DNA from: Alphaproteobacteria bacterium
GTDB taxonomy: Bacteria > Pseudomonadota > Alphaproteobacteria > UBA6615
DNA: 64,000 nucleotides
NCBI GenBank assembly: GCA_021774575.1
Contig: JAJFIX010000031.1
Location: 216,264 to 280,263 of the forward strand
Direction: 5' to 3'
Below the pieces are notes generated by a model. It was given only the letters and a program-made list of their open reading frames with translations, did no database searches and was not told the DNA's origin. The position numbers were made by a program, and so were the translations under genes. Shown piece by piece: positions 1 through 8,462 of the stretch (position 1 is its first letter; every line of letters starts with the position of its first letter).

Positions 1-13
1 GGGACAAATTTAG

Positions 14-1231
14 GTGTCGTTTGAAATGACGCAAGACCGAGAACATAAAAGCTATCTATCCACCAATATTCTCGGCTTCGTCCGAATATTGAGGGCCGCC
101 GGTGTTCCGGTTGGACCAGCAAAAGTTCTGGACGCCGTCGGCGCTGTCGCCCGCGTTGGGGTTTCCCGGCAAGACGATTTTTATTGGGCACTCCATGCGG
201 TTTTGGTCCCCCGGCAAGAGCAGCACGAAATTTTTGATCAAGCATTTAAGATATTCTGGCTCAATCCAAATTTGGACGGCCCGCCACAAAACACCGCGGG
301 CGGGGAAGACAGAGACATCGACGAAAGTGAGTTAACCGCCCTCTCCCGCCGCCTAGCCGACGCCTTGCGCGACGAGCAATTACCGCAAAAAGAAAATGAA
401 AAAGAGGGCGAATTTGATGCAGCAATGACTTGGTCGGCAACCGCCCAGTTCGGTCAAAAAGATTTCGAACAAATGACCTTGGCGGAAAATGAAGCCGCTA
501 AGCGTGCCATCGCTCGCCTGCAGCTTCCGGTGCCAAAGCTAAGAACGCGCCGATTTCAACCGAACCGCGCCGGCAGCCAAATCGACATCGGTCGAACCTT
601 GACCCGAGCCGTACGCGAAGGCGCCGACGTCATTCCCCTCGCCTTCCGCCAACGCCGCACAAAACGTCCACCACTCGTCGCCCTGTGCGATATTTCGGGT
701 TCGATGAGTAGTTACTCGCGGATGTTTTTACATTTTCTACATGGCCTAGGACACACAAACGAAAAATGTCATGTCTTTGTCTTTGGCACCCAGTTGACCA
801 ATATCACCCGCCAACTCAAGGCAAAGGATATCGACGAGGCCCTTGCCCATGTTGGCGGCGCGGTAAATGATTGGTCGGGAGGCACCCAAATCGGCGCTTG
901 CTTACACCAGTTCAATCAAGCTTGGGGCCGTCGTGTTCTGGGCCAGGGCGCATCGGTTTTGATGATAACCGACGGTTTGGATCGCGCCGGGGCCGCCGGT
1001 GTTAGCCGCGAACTCACTCGACTTCGTCGATCCTGCCGGCGCCTGATTTGGCTTAATCCGCTAATGCGCTACGATGCCTATGAGCCACTGGCACTCGGAG
1101 CCGCAGCGATGGCGCCGCATGTCGATGAAATGCGCACAATCCATAATCTCGATAGTATGGAGGCCCTGGCAAAAGCTCTCAGCGACCGGTCGGGCAGATC
1201 ACACGCGACCACACCGGAGTACGCGGCATGA
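14..1231 (+). CDS. coxE: CoxE-like VWA domain protein
   Basis: A 405-residue VWA-domain protein of the CoxE family, which acts with a MoxR-type AAA ATPase (CoxD) in maturing molybdenum hydroxylases such as CO dehydrogenase. The C-terminal half carries the metal-ion-dependent adhesion motif DISGS at residues 226-230, a later SGGTQIG segment and an MITDGLD strand, which is the expected order for a VWA fold. The start is GTG at 14; an in-frame stop at 11-13 rules out a start further upstream, and ATG at 26 is an alternative. It overlaps the next gene by ATGA. The partner AAA ATPase would lie left of the window, which I infer from family context only. No signal peptide is seen, so it is cytoplasmic. 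Confidence 0.85.
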   Translation: MSFEMTQDREHKSYLSTNILGFVRILRAAGVPVGPAKVLDAVGAVARVGVSRQDDFYWALHAVLVPRQEQHEIFDQAFKIFWLNPNLDGPPQNTAGGEDRDIDESELTALSRRLADALRDEQLPQKENEKEGEFDAAMTWSATAQFGQKDFEQMTLAENEAAKRAIARLQLPVPKLRTRRFQPNRAGSQIDIGRTLTRAVREGADVIPLAFRQRRTKRPPLVALCDISGSMSSYSRMFLHFLHGLGHTNEKCHVFVFGTQLTNITRQLKAKDIDEALAHVGGAVNDWSGGTQIGACLHQFNQAWGRRVLGQGASVLMITDGLDRAGAAGVSRELTRLRRSCRRLIWLNPLMRYDAYEPLALGAAAMAPHVDEMRTIHNLDSMEALAKALSDRSGRSHATTPEYAA

Positions 1232-1566
1232 CGGAACAGCAAACCACAGCTCAGCAACAGGATATATTAACCCAAGCTGCCGCCTGGCGTTCAGCAGGAC
1301 GAAGGGTCGCCCTTGCCACTGTCGTCAGCACTTGGGGCTCTTCTCCGCGTCCCGTCGGCAGCCAGCTCGTGGTCGACGGTGACGGCAATATGATCGGGTC
1401 GGTTTCGGGCGGCTGTATCGAAAATGCGGTTATTCACGAAGCATCCGGCGCCATGAAGGACGGCAAAACTCGGTTATTAGAATTCGGTGTCACCGATGAA
1501 ATGGCATGGGAAGTTGGACTTGCCTGCGGGGGAACAGTCCAGGTATTTGTCGAGCCGCTGGACTAA
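1228..1566 (+). CDS. XdhC/CoxI family protein, N-terminal half
   Basis: A 112-residue protein that matches only the N-terminal part of XdhC/CoxI proteins, which help insert or sulfurate the molybdenum cofactor in xanthine dehydrogenase-type enzymes. The recognisable segments are STWGSSPRPVG and GSVSGGCIENAV. It starts with an ATG that overlaps the coxE stop by four bases. The stop is followed after two bases by the ATG of the C-terminal half, so the full XdhC is encoded as two polypeptides. Small stand-alone CoxI-type proteins are known, so this need not be a broken gene. Confidence 0.85.
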   Translation: MTEQQTTAQQQDILTQAAAWRSAGRRVALATVVSTWGSSPRPVGSQLVVDGDGNMIGSVSGGCIENAVIHEASGAMKDGKTRLLEFGVTDEMAWEVGLACGGTVQVFVEPLD

Positions 1567-1568
1567 TC

Positions 1569-2303
1569 ATGCAGCAAATCGTTCTAGACAAACTTCTTGA
1601 AATTCGTAATGCCAGACATGCGGTGGCAGTAGTCACCCACATGCAAACCGGCCAGCAATGCCTCATCGCAAATGCCGAGTTTACTCTTCGTACTGGAGAT
1701 GACCGCAAACTCTGGCCTGAGAATACAGTGCTGATCAAGGCGGTCGGAAAGGCTATTCGCGACGATAAGTCGACCCGATATCCCGACGCCAACGGAGATT
1801 TTTTTATCGCCGTTTACAATCCACCCAAACGAATGATTATTGTCGGCGCCGTCCATATCGCCCAAAAACTCGTTCCCATGGCCGCGCTTGCCGAATTCGA
1901 TGTCACCATTGTCGATCCGAGACTGGCCTTTGCAACACCGGATCGCTTTCCCAATATTGTCCTCACCAATGATTGGCCCGATGTGGCAATGACTAAATTT
2001 GCGCCGGATACGCGTACGGCGATCATCACCCTCACCCATGACCCCAAGCTTGATGACCCGGCACTGGCGATTGCCCTCAAAGGTCCGGCTTTCTATATCG
2101 GCTCTCTGGGCAGCCGCCGCACCCATGCAGCGCGCCTGGAGCGCCTGCAAGACATGGGTTTCAGCGATATCGAGTGCGCCCGCATTCACGGGCCGATTGG
2201 TCTTGCCTTGGGGGCCAAGAGCCCGGCAGAAATCGCCATCTCAATTATGGCGCAAGTCACTCAAGTTCTACATGCCCCAGCGCAACCGAGATCAAAAAAT
2301 TGA
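1569..2303 (+). CDS. XdhC family protein, C-terminal Rossmann half
   Basis: A 244-residue protein corresponding to the C-terminal Rossmann part of XdhC. It has an IIVGAVHIAQ nucleotide-binding loop (usually GAGHVA in the family), the VDPR strand end, and the family signature GSLGSRRTHAARLERL. ATG at 1569 lies two bases after the stop of the N-terminal half. A longer reading from 1506 is possible, but its extra residues resemble no XdhC and overlap the preceding gene. Its likely role, with the preceding protein, is molybdenum cofactor handling for a hydroxylase encoded outside the window. Confidence 0.85.
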   Translation: MQQIVLDKLLEIRNARHAVAVVTHMQTGQQCLIANAEFTLRTGDDRKLWPENTVLIKAVGKAIRDDKSTRYPDANGDFFIAVYNPPKRMIIVGAVHIAQKLVPMAALAEFDVTIVDPRLAFATPDRFPNIVLTNDWPDVAMTKFAPDTRTAIITLTHDPKLDDPALAIALKGPAFYIGSLGSRRTHAARLERLQDMGFSDIECARIHGPIGLALGAKSPAEIAISIMAQVTQVLHAPAQPRSKN

Positions 2304-3955
2304 AATTCGGCCCCGAACCAACCGCTGTTTGCGCCGGCGCCATTCTCGCTCATGGCTATCGAATAACCGGGGTTATCAGTCTAAAAAAGGGGCATGTTCT
2401 AGAAGATACAGACATTGCCAAGCTTCTCGATGCCAGCATTGACGAGATCACAGTTGCCCGACTGGAGCGAGGTGATATTGGGGAAGATGAGGGCGCCCGG
2501 CGGATCGCAAAGGCCGCAATGGGGACAAATATAATCGCCAGCCCGGCGACAACCGGCCGGGTAAATATCTACGCCGAGACACAAGGCCTCATCGTCTATG
2601 ATCAACTTCGTTTGACTGCTGTCAACAAGGTGACCGAGGCAGCGACCCTAGCGGCGCTCAGTCCGTATTCACGGGTGGCAAAAGGCCAATTGATTGCAAC
2701 CGCAAAAATAATTCCGTTCGGCCTTGCCGAGAATTTTATTGCTCAAATTGGCGCCCTCGCATCCAAGCACCAGCCGCTTTTTTCCGTCGCACCATTTCGC
2801 GCCCGATCAATCGGCCTGGTGCAAACGGAGCTCCCTTTTGCCACCGGCAAGTTGCTCGACAAAACGCGAGATGTCTTGGCAAGACGAGCGGCGGCGCTTG
2901 GGTCAAAAATAATTGCCGAACGCCGCGTTGAACACGCTATCACCGCTGTCGCCCATTCCGTTACCGAACTCATCGCCCTTGGCTGCGACCTAATTTTGGT
3001 TGTTGGCGCCTCGGCAACAACCGACCGGCGCGACGTCGTGCCGGCCGGAGTTATTGCCGCCGGTGGCCGGATTGTTTATTTCGGCATGCCTGTCGACCCG
3101 GGTAATCTGACAGTTATCTGTGACTGTCAGGAGGTGCCGGTGCTCGGCCTTCCTGGCTCCGCCCGTTCGCCACGCCGTGGCGGCAATGATCTTATATTGG
3201 AACGGATCGCCGCAAACTTAGATGTCGGTGCGGCCGACATCGCTACTCTGGGCGCCGGAGGCTTACTAAAAGAGATCCCCACGCGCCCGCAACCACGAGA
3301 GGCGGGAGCACAAATAGCACCGAGGAAACCCGTGCAAAAAACCAAAAAAACATCCACTATTGCGGCGATTTTGTTGGCCGCTGGACAATCAAGGCGCATG
3401 GGCGAGCAGAATAAATTATTGTCCGAAATTAGCGAACGGCCAATGATCTCGTATGCCACGACCGCGCTTCGTGAAGCTGGATGCAAACCAATTATTGTCG
3501 TGTTGGGCCATCAGGCCGACGAAGTTCAAGCCGCCCTAGCCGACCAAGATGTAATATTTACCATGAACCATGATTATGCGTCGGGAATCGCTTCGTCACT
3601 GGCAACGGGCATTGCAGCGTTGCCCGATGAAAGTTCCGGCGTGCTGATTGCATTGGGTGATATGCCTCGGCTAACAGCCAATCATATCGGGCGCCTTATC
3701 GCAGCTTTTGAGCAAAGCGAAGATGAAACAATCTGCGTGCCGGTGTGGCGGGGCAAACAAGGCAATCCTGTTCTATGGGACCGTACCTATTTTGACGAAA
3801 TGGCAGACCTAGATGGGGATGCAGGTGCCAAGCATTTGATCGGCACCCACGCGTCATTCGTCCAAAAGGTGGAGATGCCAGACGACGCCATTTTGATGGA
3901 TATCGATACCCCGGAGGAACTACGGGCAAGTAACTCACCGCCGAATTTAAAATGA
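2300..3955 (+). CDS. Fused molybdopterin-binding (MoeA-like) / MobA-like nucleotidyltransferase
   Basis: A two-domain protein of 551 residues. The N-terminal two thirds resemble a molybdopterin-binding MoCF fold (segments GHVLEDTDIA, then VVGASATTDRRDVVPAG and GLPGSARSPRRGGND). The C-terminal part from about residue 353 is a MobA/MocA-type nucleotidyltransferase with the loop LLAAGQSRRMGEQNKLL, the segment SGIASSLATG and the metal-site strand LGDMP. It probably transfers CMP or a related nucleotide to molybdopterin for a hydroxylase. The start is TTG at 2300, overlapping the XdhC stop as TTGA. The first residues after it (KFGPEPTAVCAGAILAH) match the usual N-terminus of this fusion family, so the longer reading from 2174 is rejected. 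It overlaps the next gene by ATGA. Confidence 0.85.
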   Translation: MKFGPEPTAVCAGAILAHGYRITGVISLKKGHVLEDTDIAKLLDASIDEITVARLERGDIGEDEGARRIAKAAMGTNIIASPATTGRVNIYAETQGLIVYDQLRLTAVNKVTEAATLAALSPYSRVAKGQLIATAKIIPFGLAENFIAQIGALASKHQPLFSVAPFRARSIGLVQTELPFATGKLLDKTRDVLARRAAALGSKIIAERRVEHAITAVAHSVTELIALGCDLILVVGASATTDRRDVVPAGVIAAGGRIVYFGMPVDPGNLTVICDCQEVPVLGLPGSARSPRRGGNDLILERIAANLDVGAADIATLGAGGLLKEIPTRPQPREAGAQIAPRKPVQKTKKTSTIAAILLAAGQSRRMGEQNKLLSEISERPMISYATTALREAGCKPIIVVLGHQADEVQAALADQDVIFTMNHDYASGIASSLATGIAALPDESSGVLIALGDMPRLTANHIGRLIAAFEQSEDETICVPVWRGKQGNPVLWDRTYFDEMADLDGDAGAKHLIGTHASFVQKVEMPDDAILMDIDTPEELRASNSPPNLK

Positions 3956-4710
3956 TCGCCCTTTTCACCGATTTTGGAATAGGCAGCCCCTATGTGGGTC
4001 AAGTTCACGCGGTATTAGAAACCCTTGCAACCGGGGTTGCTCGTATCGACCTCTGTCACGACCTAACACCATTCGAGCCAAAAGGGGCGGCTTATCTCCT
4101 GAACGCATTTGCCCTCTCATTTGAGGCGGAAACGGTATTCATCTGTGTTGTCGACCCTGGTGTCGGCGGTGCGCGATTGCCGCTCATTGTTCGGGTCGGT
4201 CGACATTGGTTCGTTGGGCCGGAAAACGGTCTGATTGAAATCCTGGCACGTCACGCCGTTGCAGCGAACAGCCCGGTGATCGGATGGATGATCAAATGGC
4301 GACCCGACGCCGAAATTAGCGCAACGTTTCACGGTCGCGATCTATTCGCGCCGATTGCCGCCAAGCTTGCAATGGGTTGGCGTCCTGATAATGAGCCAGA
4401 TATCGCAACTCCATTGCTGGCCGATGAATATCGTTATCCCGACTGGCCAGATAACTTCGCCGAAATCATTTATATAGATCGATACGGCAATGGGATGACG
4501 GGCATCCACGCATCGGCAATTCCCGAAGGGGCCCAACTAATATGCAACGGCGAAGTTCTGACCAAGGCGAGAACTTTTTCTGATCGTCGGCCTGGCGAAC
4601 TATTTTGGTTCAAAAACGCCCATGGCCTCGTTGAGATTGCGGCATTTCGGGCCCGAGCGTGCGACCAATTAGGCTTGACCCCTGGAACCGGAATTGAGAT
4701 CCGACTCTGA
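3952..4710 (+). CDS. SAM hydrolase / SAM hydroxide adenosyltransferase family protein
   Basis: A 252-residue member of the DUF62 family, which splits S-adenosylmethionine into adenosine and methionine using water. The family signatures are visible: LFTDFG at the start, VVDPGVGG, FVGPENGL, FHGRDLFAPIAAKLA and YIDRYGN. The His in FHGRD is the expected catalytic-region His. The ATG overlaps the stop of the MobA-like fusion (ATGA), so it is translationally linked to the molybdenum-enzyme maturation genes. I know of no established link between SAM hydrolysis and that pathway. Halogenase relatives are fewer and usually carry an extra loop; I cannot separate them with certainty here. Confidence 0.85.
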   Translation: MIALFTDFGIGSPYVGQVHAVLETLATGVARIDLCHDLTPFEPKGAAYLLNAFALSFEAETVFICVVDPGVGGARLPLIVRVGRHWFVGPENGLIEILARHAVAANSPVIGWMIKWRPDAEISATFHGRDLFAPIAAKLAMGWRPDNEPDIATPLLADEYRYPDWPDNFAEIIYIDRYGNGMTGIHASAIPEGAQLICNGEVLTKARTFSDRRPGELFWFKNAHGLVEIAAFRARACDQLGLTPGTGIEIRL

Positions 4711-4937
4711 ACGGATCAGTATGCTGACTATCCCATGCGTTCAATATTTAGTGAGATTCCTATGGGAGCCTTGATTAAGGCTTGGATCGCGCTATTTTTT
4801 GGGTACGCTGGTTATTATGAAAGCCCTATCCTGCTGGGCGACGGATCAAGAGGATCCTGACATCGGCAAAGTGATAGATCTTTCGGCGAGCATCCGATTT
4901 GGACCGCCAAACTGGCACCCTCTGGAGGGAGAACAAG
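4711..4937. other. Intergenic gap with a short hairpin
   Basis: Gap of 227 bases. It holds a six-base inverted repeat (AGCCTT at 4767-4772, AAGGCT at 4777-4782, loop GATT) followed 12 bases later by a run of six T. This could be a weak terminator for the preceding operon, but the T run does not abut the stem. GGAGGG at 4924-4929 is the ribosome site of the next gene. Confidence 0.35.
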
Positions 4938-5486
4938 ATGTTGATGCGTTCCACGATTATCGTGGCTGCCCTGGCCCTTTCCGCCTGCGTTCCACCGACG
5001 ACGAGCCTGATTGAGTCCTCAAGCTCAATCCAAGCGATCGATACGGGCATTGAAGGCACCCGGGAATTTACGCACTTTGCCGGTGGCAAAGACCTTTATA
5101 CCGAAATTCATGGCAATCCATTTTCGATGAGTGACGCCGAGTTTGGGACCTTTGTTACAGGAATTCTCAATTTGCGAAATTCCAATACACCCGCAAATTT
5201 CACCACAAACCCAGGTCCCAATTCAGACCCAGCTTTTCGTACGGTCGTCGTCTTTAACGCAGCCGAGCACTATAGCGGCGCCAATCTATGTTTTGGTCCG
5301 CACAGCATAAAGACCTATGGCGACCCACTGCCCGGTCGGATCAGCGTCGATATGGCATTTTGTGATGGCAATACGGAATTACACAGCGTCCGTGGCACGA
5401 TGCCGGCAGCCATCGATCCACGCAGCCATGACTTTCAAAACAGCTTGGCCCTGACATTGGCCCTGGCGCAACCGCGCGCAAACTAA
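4938..5486 (+). CDS. Small lipoprotein of unknown function
   Basis: A 182-residue predicted lipoprotein. A short N-terminal hydrophobic stretch ends in the lipobox LSAC at about residue 17, so a diacylated Cys would begin the mature protein. The rest is globular, with two Cys (in LCFGPH and AFCDGN) and no family I recognise. The start at ATG 4938 is set by GGAGGG at 4924-4929, eight bases upstream; longer readings lack the signal peptide at the front. It is a single-gene unit: it has its own ribosome site and is followed by a strong terminator at 5528-5565. It probably sits in the inner leaflet of the outer membrane, which is inferred from lipidation only. Confidence 0.75.
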   Translation: MLMRSTIIVAALALSACVPPTTSLIESSSSIQAIDTGIEGTREFTHFAGGKDLYTEIHGNPFSMSDAEFGTFVTGILNLRNSNTPANFTTNPGPNSDPAFRTVVVFNAAEHYSGANLCFGPHSIKTYGDPLPGRISVDMAFCDGNTELHSVRGTMPAAIDPRSHDFQNSLALTLALAQPRAN

Positions 5487-5527
5487 GGCTCAACCACGCG
5501 CAAACTAAAAAAGAGTTTTAAGTAACG

Positions 5528-5565
5528 GCCGCGGAGGGCGTCGAGCCTAGCCTTCTGCGGCTTTT
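5528..5565 (+). terminator. Rho-independent terminator
   Basis: An 11-base-pair stem (GCCGCGGAGGG at 5528-5538 with CCTTCTGCGGC at 5551-5561, two G-T pairs) with a 12-base loop, followed directly by TTTTATTT. It lies 41 bases after the lipoprotein stop and touches the stop codon of the converging nfeD gene. Confidence 0.85.
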
Positions 5566-6040
5566 ATTTGACTTCGGAGTTTGCGCGCACCAGCAACGTC
5601 GCCCCGTCATGATCGACTACTTCGACAGTGATCCCTGCATCAATCGACGCCCCGTCCTCGGCTACGACCTGCCACCATCCGTCATCGATACGGGCGCGCC
5701 CCCGTCCATTTACCAATGCGGCCTCCAGCGTGATCCGACGACCCAAATATCGGTTTGCCCGCGAATTTAAATCTGGTGTTTCATCAACCGGCATATGCTT
5801 CTTCTGCCAGCGGTTCCACGACAGCACGACGATCAGCGACAATACGGCAAACAACAAAATCTGCAGGCGCCAATCGGTATTCGGCGCAACCCAAACAATT
5901 GCCCCGGTGACCCCGGCGGCAACACCCGGCCATAAAAAATAGGTGGTCGGCGCAAGAACCTCGAGGGCAATCAGCCCGACCGCAAGCGCCAGCCAATGCC
6001 AATAGGACACCATCCAAAACCAGGCGATGAATTCATCCAT
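5564..6040 (-). CDS. NfeD family membrane protein
   Basis: A 158-residue NfeD-like protein. Residues about 10-75 are strongly hydrophobic and would form two to three membrane helices. The C-terminal half (GRRITLEAALVNGRGRARID, then VEVVDHDGATLLV) is the small beta-barrel OB fold typical of the family. NfeD proteins are partners of SPFH/stomatin proteins, and here the gene follows an SPFH gene on the same strand with a 31-base gap, so the two are likely co-transcribed and act together in membrane microdomains. It is the short NfeD form without a ClpP-like protease domain. Confidence 0.88.
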   Translation of the reverse strand: MDEFIAWFWMVSYWHWLALAVGLIALEVLAPTTYFLWPGVAAGVTGAIVWVAPNTDWRLQILLFAVLSLIVVLSWNRWQKKHMPVDETPDLNSRANRYLGRRITLEAALVNGRGRARIDDGWWQVVAEDGASIDAGITVEVVDHDGATLLVRANSEVK

Positions 6041-6071
6041 TTTCTGAGCCCATCATCTAATCAAAATTTGC

Positions 6072-7082
6072 CTAACTTTGCTCCCAAGGCCCTTTTTCTG
6101 CAGTGCCACTCGTGCCACTCGCCGATGGTCTTGCCGCCTGGGAGCCAGAACCATCCCCGTTGAAGGCACTACTTGCCAACTCGGCGATGCCCGCGAGACT
6201 GCCAAGAATTCCCGATGTCTCCATCGGCAGCAATATCACTCGCTGATTTGGGGCCGAGGCAAGGGACTCAAGTGCCCCAACATATTTCTGCGCGACAAAA
6301 TAATTGATCGCATTTACGTCGCCGGCGGCAATAGCCGCAGAAACCGATGCCGTCGCTTTTGCCTCGGCCTCACCTTCTCGCTCGCGGGCCTCGGCGTCCC
6401 TAAAAGCCGCCTCGCGACGCCCTTCAGCATCAAGAATTTGCCCCTGTTTACTGCCCTCGGCACGTAAAATAGCGGCCTGTTTTTCACCTTCGGCGGTCAA
6501 AATTTCAGCTCGTTTCTCACGCTCAGCCTTCATTTGGCGGCCCATTGCTTCGACCAGATCATCGGGCGGAGACAAGTCCTTAATTTCGATACGCGTTACT
6601 TTAATTCCCCACGGGTTGGTTGCCGCGTCGATGACCCCAAGCAGGCGCTCATTGATATCATCACGCTTGGACAACACATCGTCGAGCTGCATGGAACCGA
6701 TGACGGAACGAATATTGGTCATCGCTAGATTGCTAATTGCCCGATTAAGGTCCCGCACTTCATAGACAGCGGCCGGGGCGTCCACCACCTGAAAAAACAA
6801 CACGCCATCGGCCGTGATCGTCGCATTGTCTAAGGTTATGACCTCTTGCGACGGCACGTCCAAAACTGTTTCTTGCATGGAGACTTTGTTCGAGATTCGA
6901 TCAATAAAGGGCACAATGAAGTTCAGTCCGGGGCGAAGTGTTTTGGTGTATCTGCCAAATCTCTCAACCGTCCACTCAGACGCCTGAGGTACGGTCTTCA
7001 CACCCGCAGCTATAATAAAAATTACAAAGACAACAACAGCGAGCACAAAAAAGAAAAACGGACTTGGCATGTAGGGCCCCAT
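6072..7082 (-). CDS. SPFH/stomatin family protein (QmcA-like)
   Basis: A 336-residue stomatin/prohibitin-like protein. An N-terminal membrane helix (about residues 7-27, rich in F, V and I) is followed by the SPFH domain (WTVERFGRYTKTLRPGLN, then VPSQEVITLDN and the helix around LSKRDDINERL). An Ala/Glu-rich coiled coil (AEREKRAEILTAEGEKQAAI) and a low-complexity tail follow. ATG at 7082 is chosen because GGAGG lies five bases upstream; the TTG at 7097 would put that Shine-Dalgarno site inside the gene. It pairs with the downstream nfeD gene. Its role is membrane microdomain scaffolding or quality control, inferred from the family. Confidence 0.88.
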   Translation of the reverse strand: MGPYMPSPFFFFVLAVVVFVIFIIAAGVKTVPQASEWTVERFGRYTKTLRPGLNFIVPFIDRISNKVSMQETVLDVPSQEVITLDNATITADGVLFFQVVDAPAAVYEVRDLNRAISNLAMTNIRSVIGSMQLDDVLSKRDDINERLLGVIDAATNPWGIKVTRIEIKDLSPPDDLVEAMGRQMKAEREKRAEILTAEGEKQAAILRAEGSKQGQILDAEGRREAAFRDAEAREREGEAEAKATASVSAAIAAGDVNAINYFVAQKYVGALESLASAPNQRVILLPMETSGILGSLAGIAELASSAFNGDGSGSQAARPSASGTSGTAEKGPWEQS

Positions 7083-7250
7083 TGCAACCTCCAGCAAAAT
7101 GACGCGTGATCATCATCATATGGGCATTTTACTGCGATTCTGCAAATTGTGAGGCACAGCCAAGCATCAGCGAAGGAACTGAGAGTTTTCAAACAGGCTG
7201 AATTGAATCAACGATTAGCCAACAACCGCACTAAACATGGCCGGCAGAAT

Positions 7251-7901
7251 TCATCTTAGTTGAAGGGCACCCTGTGTCTGCCCAACGGCGCCATTTAGTT
7301 GCATTATCAGCATCTCACTAATCGCACCGTCGGCCCGCATACCCACGCGCCGCTGGAAAAAGGCGATTGCATTTGCCGTCTCCAAGCCGAGAACGCCATT
7401 GGGCGCACCAGGATTGATGTTGAGCGAATATAGCTTGACCTGAACGTCCGTCACTTGTCCTTGGGTCGCCGCGATTGGAGCCGCGCTCGCATGGCCGACG
7501 GGCATTCCGCTCTGAAAATTTGCCTGCTGCAAACCGGACTGCTGCACACTGGCCGTCTGTAGGCCAGGCTGCCCTTGAATTGCAAATGATTGCATTTGCG
7601 GTTGCGGTAATTGCTGCGCTTGCTGTTGGCCGAATTGCTGCGGAATAGGTTGCTGGCCCGCGCCGGCGATACCCCCGCCAAATTGCTGATTGCCAAATTG
7701 TTGATTAGCAGCGAGTTGCCGACTATTCACCGGCACACCGTTACCTTGCTGGACGCCGCCTACCGGCGCGCCCGCGCCGGGCAGAAACGAGAGTAACCCG
7801 TTGGCCCGCGCACTCGCCCGATCCGCTTGATTAGCCAAATCCGCGCAGCCAGTCGTCGCGATTAAGAGCGCGACCCCCAATATTGCCATCCGATTCATCA
7901 T
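7251..7901 (-). CDS. Q-rich peptidoglycan-binding lipoprotein
   Basis: About 216 residues. An N-terminal signal ends in the lipobox ATTGC (about residues 15-19), giving a lipid anchor. A long central linker (about residues 55-140) is dominated by Gln, with Pro, Gly and Asn, in loose repeats such as QQFGNQQFGG. The last 65 residues (QVKLYSLNINPGAPNGVLG, then TANAIAFFQRRVGMRADG) match a peptidoglycan-binding type 1 repeat. It would tether membrane and cell wall. ATG at 7901 is used; GTG at 7907 adds two residues. The neighbouring genes are on the same strand but with gaps above 110 bases, so it is probably transcribed alone. Confidence 0.78.
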   Translation of the reverse strand: MMNRMAILGVALLIATTGCADLANQADRASARANGLLSFLPGAGAPVGGVQQGNGVPVNSRQLAANQQFGNQQFGGGIAGAGQQPIPQQFGQQQAQQLPQPQMQSFAIQGQPGLQTASVQQSGLQQANFQSGMPVGHASAAPIAATQGQVTDVQVKLYSLNINPGAPNGVLGLETANAIAFFQRRVGMRADGAISEMLIMQLNGAVGQTQGALQLR

Positions 7902-8021
7902 TTTCACCGAATTTGCCAGAACACCAGAATAATCGGCGGAGGCGCCAGTCCTCCCCCCCGGAAAAAGACTTTCGGAGTATCGTTGATTTTGCTGGCCGAC
8001 TCAAGGCTTTATGCGAGAAAC

Positions 8022-8375
8022 TTAAGACTTCTTGGTTTTTTTTGATTTTGACGAAATATGCCGAGAGCCGAGTAACAGGCTGGCAAATAAAAGTATCAAG
8101 CCATATGAGCCGGTTAACCAGGATATGTCGGACCGGATCAAAGTATGAATACTGCCAACGCCTTGACCAGACGGGCGAGAAATAATGACCACAAAATCAG
8201 TCAAATAGTGCAATCCAAAGATCGCTATTCCTGCCCCGGCGCAAATTAGCCCAAGGGGCGAGATCGCGGTACCGAATGCCTTGCGTTGCCTGAACAGCAT
8301 GGCTATCGCTGCGACGATAAATCCGATCACCGATAGATCGATTAAGGCAATTACCAGGGGGGATTCCATAAGCAT
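8022..8375 (-). CDS. Small three-helix membrane protein, unknown
   Basis: A 117-residue protein with three predicted membrane helices: about residues 6-27 (VIALIDLSVIGFIVAAIAML), 40-62 (LGLICAGAGIAIFGLHYL) and 85-105 (WLTGSYGLILLFASLLLG). The tail is short, basic and Ser/Lys-rich. The pattern resembles membrane anchors found at the front of some sensor proteins, but no kinase or cyclase domain follows. AAGG lies about seven bases before the start. I do not recognise the family. The gene stands alone between a peptidoglycan-binding lipoprotein and a TIGR02444 protein. Confidence 0.6.
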   Translation of the reverse strand: MLMESPLVIALIDLSVIGFIVAAIAMLFRQRKAFGTAISPLGLICAGAGIAIFGLHYLTDFVVIISRPSGQGVGSIHTLIRSDISWLTGSYGLILLFASLLLGSRHISSKSKKTKKS

Positions 8376-8462
8376 GGAAAAGCCTTACATGTCGTTTCTG
8401 TGTCCGGAATCCTAGGTCACAAGCCTTAAAAACCTGTTAACGGCCGTCCAAAGCGGCCCCCG

